From positions 1 through 33,409 of the forward strand of contig NZ_VLKI01000032.1 of the NCBI RefSeq assembly GCF_007830235.1: a stretch of 33,409 nucleotides of DNA, given 5' to 3'. This DNA comes from Cytobacillus oceanisediminis. Lineage in GTDB: Bacteria; Bacillota; Bacilli; Bacillales; Cytobacillaceae. Of the stretch, positions 23,105 through 31,098 are shown piece by piece. The first letter of the stretch is position 1. The number at the start of each line of letters is the position of its first letter. A model generated the notes under the pieces. It worked only from the letters and a program-made list of their open reading frames with translations. It did no database searches and was not told where the DNA came from. The position numbers and the translations under genes are program-made.

Positions 23105-24133
23105 TCAATTAATTTTAACGATTTGTTTTGTCTCGCTCGATTCCAGAGCAGCCAGAATAACTTCAAGCGACTTCATTCCCTCTGAACCTGGGATGGCAGG
23201 CTCTTGATCATTGACAATGCAATCCACAAAATGGTTGATTACGCCTGAACTCTTTTGTCCGCCTTCATCATTTGTCTGGATGCCGCCAAGTTCATACTTT
23301 ACAGTGTCACCATTGGCAAATTGCACAATCAGGGAATTTACTGGATCATCCTCCAACCGCAAAATGGCTTTTTCTCCATAGATAATCGTAGAGTTATCTT
23401 CCTTGGAAACATAAGACCAGCTTGCTGCCAATGTGCCGATCACACCACTTTCCGTTTTCAATATACAAACGGCAGTATCATCTACATCTGCATTTTTCTT
23501 TGCACTCGTTTCTACAAAGGCCCCGACCTCCGCGAACTCTTCTCCAAGTACATAGCGAAGCAAATCCGTTTTATGGACACCAAGGTCGCCCATTGCTCCA
23601 ATGAAAGCCTGATCCTTTTTGAAAAACCAGCTTTCTTTGCCATCCGCACTCCACCCCTCAGGTCCGCCATGGCCAAAAGCTGTCCGGAAGCTGTAGATTT
23701 TTCCAGCTTCGCCTTTTTCAATTAATTCTTTGGCTTTTTTATGTGACGGCACGAATCTCTGGTTGTGTGCAACCATTAGTTTTTTTCCATTTTTATGTGC
23801 TGCTTCAATCATTTCCAACGCCTCTTCCTTTGAAGTAGCCATTGGTTTTTCGCATAGCACATGCTTCCCTGCATTCAGTGAAGCAATTGAAATTGGGGCA
23901 TGCAGATAATTCGGTGTGCAGACACTGACTGCATCCACATCAGCATCAGCAAGCAATTCTTTATAGTCGGTGTACGCTTTTGCATGGTACAATTCAGCAA
24001 AACCCTGTAACCGGTCTTCTGCAATGTCACAAACCGCTGCTATAATCGTCCCGCTGTTTGCATGATATTCAGGCATATGGCGATGCTTCGCTATACTCCC
24101 GCAGCCAATAATCCCTATTCTGATTTTTTCCAT
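23105..24133 (-). CDS. Gfo/Idh/MocA-family oxidoreductase (first of two)
   Basis: A 342-residue dehydrogenase with GIIGCGSIAKHRHMPEYH (NAD(P) loop), VLCEKPMATSKEEALEM (E-K-P) and FIGAMGDLGVHKTDLLRYV (Asp and His of the active site). The start is ATG at 24133, one base after the stop of the ThuA-like gene, with AAGGAG 12 bases upstream inside that gene; a GTG seven codons earlier overlaps the ribosome binding site. The tight join to the ThuA-like gene matches rhizobial thuA-thuB, where the dehydrogenase ThuB makes 3-keto-disaccharides. Functional equivalence is an inference. Confidence 0.88.
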   Translation of the reverse strand: MEKIRIGIIGCGSIAKHRHMPEYHANSGTIIAAVCDIAEDRLQGFAELYHAKAYTDYKELLADADVDAVSVCTPNYLHAPISIASLNAGKHVLCEKPMATSKEEALEMIEAAHKNGKKLMVAHNQRFVPSHKKAKELIEKGEAGKIYSFRTAFGHGGPEGWSADGKESWFFKKDQAFIGAMGDLGVHKTDLLRYVLGEEFAEVGAFVETSAKKNADVDDTAVCILKTESGVIGTLAASWSYVSKEDNSTIIYGEKAILRLEDDPVNSLIVQFANGDTVKYELGGIQTNDEGGQKSSGVINHFVDCIVNDQEPAIPGSEGMKSLEVILAALESSETKQIVKIN

Positions 24134-24134
24134 C

Positions 24135-24875
24135 TTATTTCTCAACTCCTTCACGCTTCACACTGATTTTCTCCAATGGTTTTGCGTTTCCATAAACCGG
24201 TGTTCGAAGATCGGCAGGCTTAGCCCACTGAACAGCGTTCTTAATGACTTGCTGAATGTCCTTCTGATAATAAGTTGGATATGTTTCATGCCCCGGACGG
24301 AAATAAAACACCTTTCCCTTACCCCTTTTATATGTACAGCCGCTACGGAAAACCTCCCCGCCTTCAAACCAGCTAACCATTACAAGCTCATCTGGTGCCG
24401 GAATATCGAAATGCTCCCCATACATTTCCTCGCGTTCAAGCTCGATATATTCTCCCAATCCTGCCGCAATCGGGTGGCTCGGGTCTACAATCCAAATCCG
24501 TTCCTTTTCATCTGCTTCCCTCCACTTTAAATCACAAGAGGTTCCCATTAACGCTTTAAAGATTTTTGAGAAATGCCCTGAATGAAGAACAATCAGCCCC
24601 ATTCCTTCAAGTACTCTTTGTTTTACCTTTTCAACGATTGAATCTTCTACTTCCCCATGGGCGAGATGTCCCCACCAAATCAATACGTCTGTTTCCTTTA
24701 AAACAACATCAGTAAGTCCATGTTCCGGCTCATCCAATGTTGCCGTATTAACCTTATATTCTTCATTTTTTAAAAAGCCGGCAATCGCACCGTGAATTCC
24801 ATCCGGATAAACCGATCTTACCTTTTCATCCTTCTTTTCATGGCGGTTCTCATTCCAAACTAACACGTTAATCAT
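24135..24875 (-). CDS. ThuA-like domain protein (trehalose-utilisation family)
   Basis: A 246-residue protein with the ThuA-like glutamine-amidotransferase-type fold. VLVWNENRHEKKDEKVRSVY is the usual N-terminus; DVLIWWGHLAHGEVEDSIVE, MGLIVLHSGHFSKIFKALMG, WIVDPSHPIAAGLGEYIELE, EEMYGEHFDIPAPDELVMVS, and KGRGKVFYFRPGHETYPTYY-type GKGKVFYFRPGHETYPTYYQ are family blocks. The nucleophilic Cys of true amidotransferases is replaced in this fold by LHSGH. Good GGAGGAG site upstream of the ATG. In rhizobia ThuA works with ThuB in catabolism of trehalose, maltitol and related glycosides through keto derivatives. The exact reaction of ThuA proteins is uncertain. Confidence 0.88.
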   Translation of the reverse strand: MINVLVWNENRHEKKDEKVRSVYPDGIHGAIAGFLKNEEYKVNTATLDEPEHGLTDVVLKETDVLIWWGHLAHGEVEDSIVEKVKQRVLEGMGLIVLHSGHFSKIFKALMGTSCDLKWREADEKERIWIVDPSHPIAAGLGEYIELEREEMYGEHFDIPAPDELVMVSWFEGGEVFRSGCTYKRGKGKVFYFRPGHETYPTYYQKDIQQVIKNAVQWAKPADLRTPVYGNAKPLEKISVKREGVEK

Positions 24876-24895
24876 GGTTACTCCTCCTTCTGTTA

Positions 24896-25627
24896 TTAAA
24901 TCAGCGAGCTTCTATATTCATTCGGCGAAATCCCTGCTGTCTTTTTAAACACCTTGCTAAAATATTTTTCATCCTGATAGCCGACTTGAAAAGCAATTTC
25001 ATAGATTTTCAGCTTAGGATTCTGTAATAGCTCTTTCGCCTTTTCCATACGGATATTTGTTATAAAATCGGTGATGGTAGCCTGATATTCCTGTTTAAAT
25101 TTTCTTGAAATATACTCCCTGCTTAAATAAAACCGGTCGGCAATTTCCTGAAGATTGATATCTTTGTTGTAGCTCTCCAGCAAAAACTCTTCTATTTGCT
25201 GTATGACATTCTTTTCTCCGCAATCATTCTGCTGGGGTTTGCCGGGATAAGTTTGCTGATTCCACTCGGTAACAGCTCTTTCCAATGTTTCATTTAAAAT
25301 TTCCGGATCGATTGGCTTCAGGATGTAATCAAAGCTTTTATAGCAGATGGCATTTCTCATGTATTCAAAATCATCATATCCGCTGACTACAATCGTTTTG
25401 CTGGAAATATCCGATGAATGGATCCATTTTAAAAGACTGATTCCATCTCTCTTCGGCATCCTCATATCGGTAAAAATAATTTCGGGACGATGCTCGGTTA
25501 TGAGCTTCACCGCCTCATTTCCATCAACCGCTTCCATGATCGTCTTGATGCCAAAACGGCTCCAATCCGCTAATAGCAATAAACCTTCACGCACATGCTT
25601 TTCATCATCCACGATTATCGCTTTCAT
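24896..25627 (-). CDS. Response regulator with AraC-type DNA-binding domain (YesN-like)
   Basis: A 243-residue transcription factor. The receiver (1-120) has acidic pocket D7-D8, phospho-acceptor D54 (FTDMRMP) and K104 (LKP). The C-terminal AraC/HTH_18 domain (about 145-243) contains LQEIADRFYLSREYISRKFK and the second helix-turn-helix with IYEIAFQVGYQDEKYFSKVF, KKTAGISPNEYR. It is much shorter than B. subtilis YesN (about 368 residues) because the linker between the domains is short. ATG at 25627 has AAGGTGG 5 bases upstream and lies 23 bases inside the kinase gene, so the two are translationally coupled. Most likely it activates the sugar locus. Confidence 0.92.
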   Translation of the reverse strand: MKAIIVDDEKHVREGLLLLADWSRFGIKTIMEAVDGNEAVKLITEHRPEIIFTDMRMPKRDGISLLKWIHSSDISSKTIVVSGYDDFEYMRNAICYKSFDYILKPIDPEILNETLERAVTEWNQQTYPGKPQQNDCGEKNVIQQIEEFLLESYNKDINLQEIADRFYLSREYISRKFKQEYQATITDFITNIRMEKAKELLQNPKLKIYEIAFQVGYQDEKYFSKVFKKTAGISPNEYRSSLI

Positions 25628-27419
25628 CTTTACCACCTTCCATCCTTTTTGGAAGTTTAATAGAAACAAGCAGCCCGCCTTGCTCGAAATTCCTAAGTTG
25701 AAGATATGCCCGATCCCCATAATAAAGCTTTAAACGGACATACACATTTTTCAAACCAATATTGGTTTCTTCACCCTTTTGTCCAATCTGGTCATTAATC
25801 AGATTTCTTTGGATTTCGTCAAGTCTGGTTTCCGATACACCTGTGCCATTATCCTCAACAATAATATCCAGAAAAAATTCATCCTGCCTGCAGGCAATTT
25901 TAATCTCTCCTGTTTTTTCCCTCGCATCAAAGCCATGCTTGAAATAATTTTCAACAATTGGCTGCAAAATCATTTTAGGTACCTGTATCTTCATAGCCTC
26001 TTCATCAAGCTTAAAGGAGAATTGAAGCTGATCTCCAAACCGCTCTTTCTGCAGCAGAAGATATGCTTTAGTATGCTCAATCTCTTTTAAAAGCGGAACC
26101 ATATCTTCTTCCATATTCATGCTATATCTCATGATTTTAGATAGGTGAGTAACAGACGAATAAATTTGTGGAACCTGATTTTTTAAAGCAGCAGTACCGA
26201 TTGACTGCAATGCGTTATATAAAAAATGCGGATTTACCTGCGACTGCAAAACCTTAAGTTGGTTCGTTTTATTTTCCAATTGCAATTTAAACTCCCGGTT
26301 TATCAAATCATTAATTTTATCGATCATTTGTTTAAACCTGTCACCGAGATAACCAATCTCATCATTCCCAATAGATTTAAAACGGACCTTCAGGTTACCC
26401 TTTTCTACCTGTTCGATATATTGAAGAAGTACTTTGATCGGAAAGGTTATTTTAAAAGAGATAAATAATGTAGCGAGAATGACGAGAAGAAGCCCGATTG
26501 CTCCAAACATAATATTTATTTTTGCTACACTAAATGCACTTTCATATAAGGTTGTATAGGGAACTCTTTTTACGAGGTACCAGCCGCCTGAATTTTGCGA
26601 CACTTGATCATAAATCATAACACCGTTAAATGAACCTTCTTTCCATTCAACTGTACCGTTTTCTTTGTCCGTTTTGATTACCCAATCGATCCACTTAGGC
26701 TTGTTGGTTCCCTCTTCACTCTCTTCATTAGACCGGTATATCAATTCCCCCTCTGGAGATACAATATAAAATTCCTCATTCCCATTCGTATAAAGGTTGC
26801 GGCTAATGTTGTTGATTTGATCCGGAGAAAACTCCAAAGAAATATAGGCCAGCACATCATCAGATGGGATATTGATCAGTGAACGGTGGAGCGTGATCAC
26901 ATTTTTAGGCTTTTTATCCTCTGGTTCCTTAATCTTATGAATGGGTTCGAGATACATATTGCTTGGGCTTTCTTTTGCCTTTACATAGTACTCTTGATTG
27001 ATGTTCCTTAATTTCTTTGAAAAAATAACCGTGGAGCGTTTGGAAGCGGAAATAAGCCTGTCTTCCTTCGCTATTGCAATGTTCACTCTTTTTATATTTT
27101 CTTCTGCATACAGAATAGTTGAAATCACATTTCTAGTTGTATCTACAGCCTGATAATTATTTTCTTTTTGAGGGTCTCTTATAAAGTTAATAAACCCCGG
27201 ATTATTATACAGGGATAGTGTCAATCCGTTCAGTTCATTTATGTAGCTTTCAAGGTTCACCTTGCCTTGGTATAATAGATTGCTATTTTCTTTAACGGCC
27301 TGATTCTTCAGTGATTCCGTCGTATGGTAATACGTAATCACAATTGACGCCCCAAAAGGCACAATCGTCGCAATCAGCAATAGAACAATTAATTTATTTC
27401 TAATGCTCCCCTTAAACAT
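25605..27419 (-). CDS. Sensor histidine kinase with cache-type extracellular domain (YesM-like)
   Basis: A 604-residue membrane kinase. TM1 is residues 11-31. Residues 35-298 are a large extracellular sensor domain, probably a dCache fold. TM2 is 302-322, then HAMP (about 323-375, with EQVEKGNLKVRFKS and GNDEIGYLGDRFKQM). The His-kinase domain has H398 in QSQVNPHFLYNALQSIG, followed by the N box LQPIVENYFKHG (N491) and VEDNGTGVSE (G1). This is the sub-group whose partners are AraC-type regulators controlling carbohydrate uptake. It overlaps the regulator gene by 23 bases. A structured repeat separates it from the upstream binding-protein gene, so its own promoter is likely between 27420 and 27490, but I cannot place a good -35. 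Confidence 0.93.
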   Translation of the reverse strand: MFKGSIRNKLIVLLLIATIVPFGASIVITYYHTTESLKNQAVKENSNLLYQGKVNLESYINELNGLTLSLYNNPGFINFIRDPQKENNYQAVDTTRNVISTILYAEENIKRVNIAIAKEDRLISASKRSTVIFSKKLRNINQEYYVKAKESPSNMYLEPIHKIKEPEDKKPKNVITLHRSLINIPSDDVLAYISLEFSPDQINNISRNLYTNGNEEFYIVSPEGELIYRSNEESEEGTNKPKWIDWVIKTDKENGTVEWKEGSFNGVMIYDQVSQNSGGWYLVKRVPYTTLYESAFSVAKINIMFGAIGLLLVILATLFISFKITFPIKVLLQYIEQVEKGNLKVRFKSIGNDEIGYLGDRFKQMIDKINDLINREFKLQLENKTNQLKVLQSQVNPHFLYNALQSIGTAALKNQVPQIYSSVTHLSKIMRYSMNMEEDMVPLLKEIEHTKAYLLLQKERFGDQLQFSFKLDEEAMKIQVPKMILQPIVENYFKHGFDAREKTGEIKIACRQDEFFLDIIVEDNGTGVSETRLDEIQRNLINDQIGQKGEETNIGLKNVYVRLKLYYGDRAYLQLRNFEQGGLLVSIKLPKRMEGGKDESDNRG

Positions 27420-27489
27420 TTACATCCCCCGCTGCCTTGTTGTCTTTACAATAGTATAAAGCGAAACTTCCCTCTGTGGGGATATTCTT

Positions 27490-27690
27490 TTTCCCCGAGG
27501 AGTGTTAGTTGAGGCTTGCAGGATGTGAGTCACTCAGACGCTGCCAGGACGTGGCGCTTTTAGTCTGAGTTCTTTAAAGGGGGCCTCTACAGGCAGTTGT
27601 CTCGGGCTTCCGCATGTTTACAATTTTCCCAAAACCAGAGACTTACCGCCAGTGAGACTGCGATAAAGGGAACTTTTTCAGTCAGATTTT
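27490..27690. repeat. Structured non-coding element inside the sugar locus
   Basis: The core is a perfect 8-bp inverted repeat, ACTCAGAC (27532-27539) with GTCTGAGT (27563-27570), enclosing an inner stem of GCTGCCA and TGGCGC type. GTTGAGGCTTGCAGGATGTG precedes it and GGGGGCCTCTACAGG follows. It is GC-richer than its neighbours and has no reading frame. The parts resemble an intergenic repeat I recall from other Bacillus genomes; I cannot name it. It fills most of the 337-base gap between the binding-protein and kinase genes. Confidence 0.55.
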
Positions 27691-27703
27691 TTAGTAAAAG
27701 ATG

Positions 27704-27742
27704 AAATAGAAAGCATATCTGCAGCAGACATGCTTTCTATTT
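27704..27742 (-). terminator. Terminator of the ABC transporter unit
   Basis: AAATAGAAAGCAT and ATGCTTTCTATTT form a 13-bp stem with a 13-base loop. T runs on both sides, 15 bases past the binding-protein stop. Splits the locus into transport and regulation/catabolism units. Confidence 0.75.
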
Positions 27743-27756
27743 TTATTAAAACTAAA

Positions 27757-29043
27757 TTATTTCAGGTTATCCCATGAAGCCTGGAACCTCTCCAGAACTG
27801 TATCATAATCGATTTTACCTGCAGCATATTCCTGGATGGTTGCAGCAAACTCTTTGTTCGCTCCATCCGGCCATCTGAACCAAGTCCAAGGAATCGTTTT
27901 ATCTTCCTTCGAATATTCAAGAATGGATTGACCAAGTGGTCCTAAACCGTTAGGCTCAATGTTGTCAAAGGCAGGAATAAACGCGAATTCTTCTGTGATA
28001 TAACGTTTTCCTGTTTCAGATGATACCATCCATTCAAGGAATAGTTTTGCTTCTTCAAGATGCTCTGAGTTTTTATTAAGTACCCAGTTGTTAGGAACGC
28101 CAACAGGCAAACGGTCCGCCGTTGCTTCATCATCGCTTAATGGGATCGGCAGGAAGCCCATATTAATATCTGGATTAATTTCAGAAATCATATTCTCTGT
28201 CCAGTTTCCTTGCTGCAGCATTGCCGTTTTACCTGAAGCAAATAATGTAACTTGCGTATTGTAATCAGTAGTTAATGGGTTGTCATTTCCGGAGTTGATT
28301 TCTGTATCCATTACTTCTTTAAACTCTTTAAATTTGTCATTGCCCGTAATTTTTTCAGATCCGCTATATAAACCTTCGATATAAGCAACCGGATCTTCCT
28401 GCTGTGCAAATGGAATATTTAATAAGTGCTGCCCGATTACCCACCATTCGCCATAGCCGGCAGAGAATGGCGTAATCCCTTTATCTTCTAGTTTCTTAGC
28501 AGCATCCTTAAGCTCGGAAATCGTGTTAGGAGGCTCTTTAATTCCCGCTTCTTCAAATAAATCTTTATTATAAATAAATCCATAACCTTCAAGGTTTACC
28601 GGCATACCGTAAAGCTTGCCATCTGTATCCGTCATTGGCACTTTTCCGATTGGAAGCACGTGCTCTGCCCATGGCTCATTTGAAAGGTCAGCTAGATGCT
28701 CTTTCCAGAGCTCCAGCTCTTTAAATCCGCCATTGTTAAAAATATCAGGATGTTCGCCCGAAGCAAATTTCGCTTTTAAAGCGGCACTATAGTCAGCCCC
28801 GCCTCCAACAGTCTCAAGCTTAACCTTAATATTTGGATGTTCTTTTTCAAACTCAGTAATCATTTCCTGAAGCTGTTCGGCAATTTCAACTTTAAATTGG
28901 AACATATTCAGTGTTACAACTTCATCCTCATTTTTTGTATCATCCTTTGGCTTTTCGTCCCCTGAAGAGCTTGAAGAAGAACAGCCTGCAATAATGCCTG
29001 CCGCCAAAATCAATGACAGCAATATAAGAGCATAGCGTTTCAT
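27757..29043 (-). CDS. Carbohydrate ABC transporter, lipoprotein solute-binding protein (CUT1, family 1)
   Basis: A 428-residue secreted lipoprotein. Signal peptide MKRYALILLSLILAAGIIAG ends in a lipobox with C21 (IAGC), then a Ser/acidic linker. The mature part is a sugar-binding fold typical of family 1 binding proteins: EFEKEHPNIKVKLETVGGGA, LKAKFASGEHPDIFN, DGKLYGMPVNLEGYGFIYNK, DLFEEAGIKEPPNTISELKD, GKTAMLQQGNWTENMISEIN, and FLEWMVSSETGKRYITE near the end. AGGGGGG lies upstream. It follows the second permease gene by 73 bases. Preferred sugar (likely an oligosaccharide or glycoside) is not deducible. Confidence 0.93.
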   Translation of the reverse strand: MKRYALILLSLILAAGIIAGCSSSSSSGDEKPKDDTKNEDEVVTLNMFQFKVEIAEQLQEMITEFEKEHPNIKVKLETVGGGADYSAALKAKFASGEHPDIFNNGGFKELELWKEHLADLSNEPWAEHVLPIGKVPMTDTDGKLYGMPVNLEGYGFIYNKDLFEEAGIKEPPNTISELKDAAKKLEDKGITPFSAGYGEWWVIGQHLLNIPFAQQEDPVAYIEGLYSGSEKITGNDKFKEFKEVMDTEINSGNDNPLTTDYNTQVTLFASGKTAMLQQGNWTENMISEINPDINMGFLPIPLSDDEATADRLPVGVPNNWVLNKNSEHLEEAKLFLEWMVSSETGKRYITEEFAFIPAFDNIEPNGLGPLGQSILEYSKEDKTIPWTWFRWPDGANKEFAATIQEYAAGKIDYDTVLERFQASWDNLK

Positions 29044-29116
29044 ATTGGTATTCCCCCCTGAATTTTTTTATATAAATTTTTGCCGCCAAAGTGTATGTAA
29101 GCAAAAATCTCTACAA

Positions 29117-29944
29117 CTACTTAATAGAACCTGAAGCAATGCCTTTAATAATATGCTTCTGCAGAAACAAGAAGAAAATAATAACCGGTGTAATACCCAT
29201 TACAAGAGCTGCCAGTCCCATATCCCACTGTTTTGTGTATTGTGCAAAGAAGGAGCTCGTTGCCAATGGTATCGTTCGAAGTTCTGCATCCTGCAGCACA
29301 AGCAGCGGTAATAGGTAATCATTCCATATCCACAATGTATTTAAAATAACGACTGTTACAGTAATTGGCTTTAAGAGCGGAAAAACAATTCTCCAGAAGA
29401 CACCAAATTGGCTGCAGCCGTCAATCCTTGCTGATTCTTCAATTTCAATTGGTACTGTTTTTATAAATCCGTGATACAGGAATAGAGATAACGGTACACC
29501 AAAGCCAAAATACATAATGATTAATCCCGGTATACTGTTTGTCAGATTTAATGCACCGCCCAGCTTCATCAGCGGGATCATGACCGTCTGAAAAGGAATG
29601 ACCATAGCGGATACAAAGAATACAAACAGAATTTTGCTGAGTTTCCCCGGTGTCCGAACCATTTTCCAGGCAGCCATTGAGCTAATGACAACAAGGCCGA
29701 TATTGCTGATTACCGTAATTATAAGCGAATTCCAGAAGGCCCGCGGAAAATTGATAATATCCCATACCTTTACGTAATTTGAGAAAAGAAATTCTTTTGG
29801 CCAAGCCGCAGCATCAATCAAAATATCAGCGAAGCCTTTTACGGAATTAACGAGAACGAAGTAGAAAGGAATGAGGAAAATCACACCTAATACAATTCCG
29901 ATCATTTCAAGAAGAAACGTATACTTCGTGTATTTTGGGTTCAT
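29117..29944 (-). CDS. Carbohydrate ABC transporter permease (MalG-like)
   Basis: A 275-residue membrane protein with six helices. The EAA loop that contacts the ATPase is ESARIDGCSQFGVFWRIVFP (R-I-D-G-x-S/C). VLVNSVKGFADI and LWIWNDYLLPLLVL are typical of the second CUT1 permease. The ATG overlaps the stop of the first permease by one base (TAATG), indicating coupled translation. No ATP-binding subunit is encoded in the window; in Bacillus CUT1 systems commonly share one ATPase, MsmX, encoded elsewhere. Confidence 0.93.
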   Translation of the reverse strand: MNPKYTKYTFLLEMIGIVLGVIFLIPFYFVLVNSVKGFADILIDAAAWPKEFLFSNYVKVWDIINFPRAFWNSLIITVISNIGLVVISSMAAWKMVRTPGKLSKILFVFFVSAMVIPFQTVMIPLMKLGGALNLTNSIPGLIIMYFGFGVPLSLFLYHGFIKTVPIEIEESARIDGCSQFGVFWRIVFPLLKPITVTVVILNTLWIWNDYLLPLLVLQDAELRTIPLATSSFFAQYTKQWDMGLAALVMGITPVIIFFLFLQKHIIKGIASGSIK

Positions 29945-30885
29945 TATGCCTCAACCTCCCTCTTCTTCGTCATCATAACCTGGACAGTTGTAAAAATCGC
30001 AACAACCAGGAAGAATAAAATTGATTTCGCTGTACCCAGGCCGTACCGGTTATTTTGGAATGCTTCCTGGTAGATGTTAATCGCAACTGATTGTGTTGAA
30101 TTAAATGGACCTCCGCCAGTAAGCGAAATATTCAGGTCAAATATTTTAAATGCCATCGAAATCGTTAAGAAGAAACAGATTGTAAATGCCGGCAAAATAA
30201 GCGGGATGATGATTTTGGTCAGCAGTGTCCAATTTGATGCTCCATCTATCCTCGCCGCCTCTAAAAGATTTTGATCAACCCCTTGAAGAGCCGCAATATA
30301 AATGACCATCATATAACCGCTGATCTGCCAGGCAAACACAATCACAATTCCCCAAAAAGCAGTGGTCTCATCACCGAGCCAAGGGAGCTTAAAAATTGAC
30401 AGATCAGTAAGGTTTCCAATTGCAGCAAACCCCTTTACAAAAATAAACTGCCAAATGAACCCAAGCAATAAACCGCCAATGACATTTGGAATAAAGAAAA
30501 CAGTGCGCAATAAATTCCTCGACTTCAATGCTGCATTTAATAATAAAGCCAGTCCAAACCCTATTAAATTACTAATAATAACCGAAGCAAACATAAACTT
30601 TGTTGTAAAAATAAATGAATCAAAGAACTTGGGATCATTCTTAAAAATCTTAATATAATTTTCAAGTCCTACCCATTCAACTACAGAACTAACACCATTC
30701 CAGGAAGTAAACGAATAATAAATCCCCATTGAAAAAGGAATAATTTGAATCACAAGAAAAAATAACAACGCCGGCCCCACAAAAGCCCCATATGTTAAAA
30801 TCCCCTTTAACTTCACCTTTTTCCTGGATACTGTTTTCACCTCTGATTGAATAACTGGTTCTTCAATCTGAATCTTTGTCTCCAA
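29944..30885 (-). CDS. Carbohydrate ABC transporter permease (MalF-like)
   Basis: A 313-residue membrane protein, first gene of the sugar transport unit, with six predicted helices after a soluble N-terminus of about 28 residues (VKTVSRKKVKLKGILTYGAF). YYSFTSWNGVSSVVEWVGLE, NYIKIFKNDPKFF and the EAA loop EAARIDGASNWTLLTKIIIP are characteristic. The start is TTG at 30885, with GGGGGCGGTG upstream; an ATG at 30890 is out of frame. Transcribed from the promoter at 30929-30934, flanked by two CcpA-type sites. Confidence 0.92.
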   Translation of the reverse strand: METKIQIEEPVIQSEVKTVSRKKVKLKGILTYGAFVGPALLFFLVIQIIPFSMGIYYSFTSWNGVSSVVEWVGLENYIKIFKNDPKFFDSFIFTTKFMFASVIISNLIGFGLALLLNAALKSRNLLRTVFFIPNVIGGLLLGFIWQFIFVKGFAAIGNLTDLSIFKLPWLGDETTAFWGIVIVFAWQISGYMMVIYIAALQGVDQNLLEAARIDGASNWTLLTKIIIPLILPAFTICFFLTISMAFKIFDLNISLTGGGPFNSTQSVAINIYQEAFQNNRYGLGTAKSILFFLVVAIFTTVQVMMTKKREVEA

Positions 30886-30910
30886 TCCATTTCACCGCCC
30901 CCTCTGCTCT

Positions 30911-30949
30911 TGCAAACGCTTTCCTACATTATATTTGAAAACGTTTGCA
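30911..30949 (-). promoter_or_regulatory. Promoter region with two cre-like (CcpA) sites
   Basis: TGAAAACGTTTGCA (30936-30949) matches the cre consensus TGWAANCGNTNWCA at 13 of 14 positions, and TGCAAACGCTTTCC (30911-30924) at 12 of 14. Their centres are 25 bp apart. Between them on the minus strand is TATAAT (30929-30934), the -10; the -35 is weak. Binding would cover the promoter, so glucose-type catabolite repression of the uptake genes is expected. A dedicated LacI-family repressor is an alternative. Confidence 0.65.
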
Positions 30950-31013
30950 TATATAGGTGACTCAATTGACCAAAATGGTGCAATATTTTGACTTCTGTTT
31001 TAGGTAAAGGAAA

Positions 31014-31041
31014 AGCTCTCCCCGGGGTGAGAGCTTTATCT
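31014..31041. other. Stable hairpin between divergent genes
   Basis: AAAGCTCTC and GAGAGCTTT form a perfect 9-bp stem around CCCCGGGGT. The T run is better on the minus strand (TTTTCC). It sits between the divergent permease and NERD genes, so it could shield the sugar promoter from upstream transcription or be a leftover terminator. Confidence 0.6.
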
Positions 31042-31098
31042 TGTAAATATAGGGTGTATTTCATAAAATAAATCTATCTTGAACTAAGGATGTGAAAT

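Noticed and set aside
23255..23725. 156-residue plus-strand frame opposite the Gfo/Idh/MocA gene
   Set aside because: Shadow frame; cysteine- and histidine-rich random-like composition.
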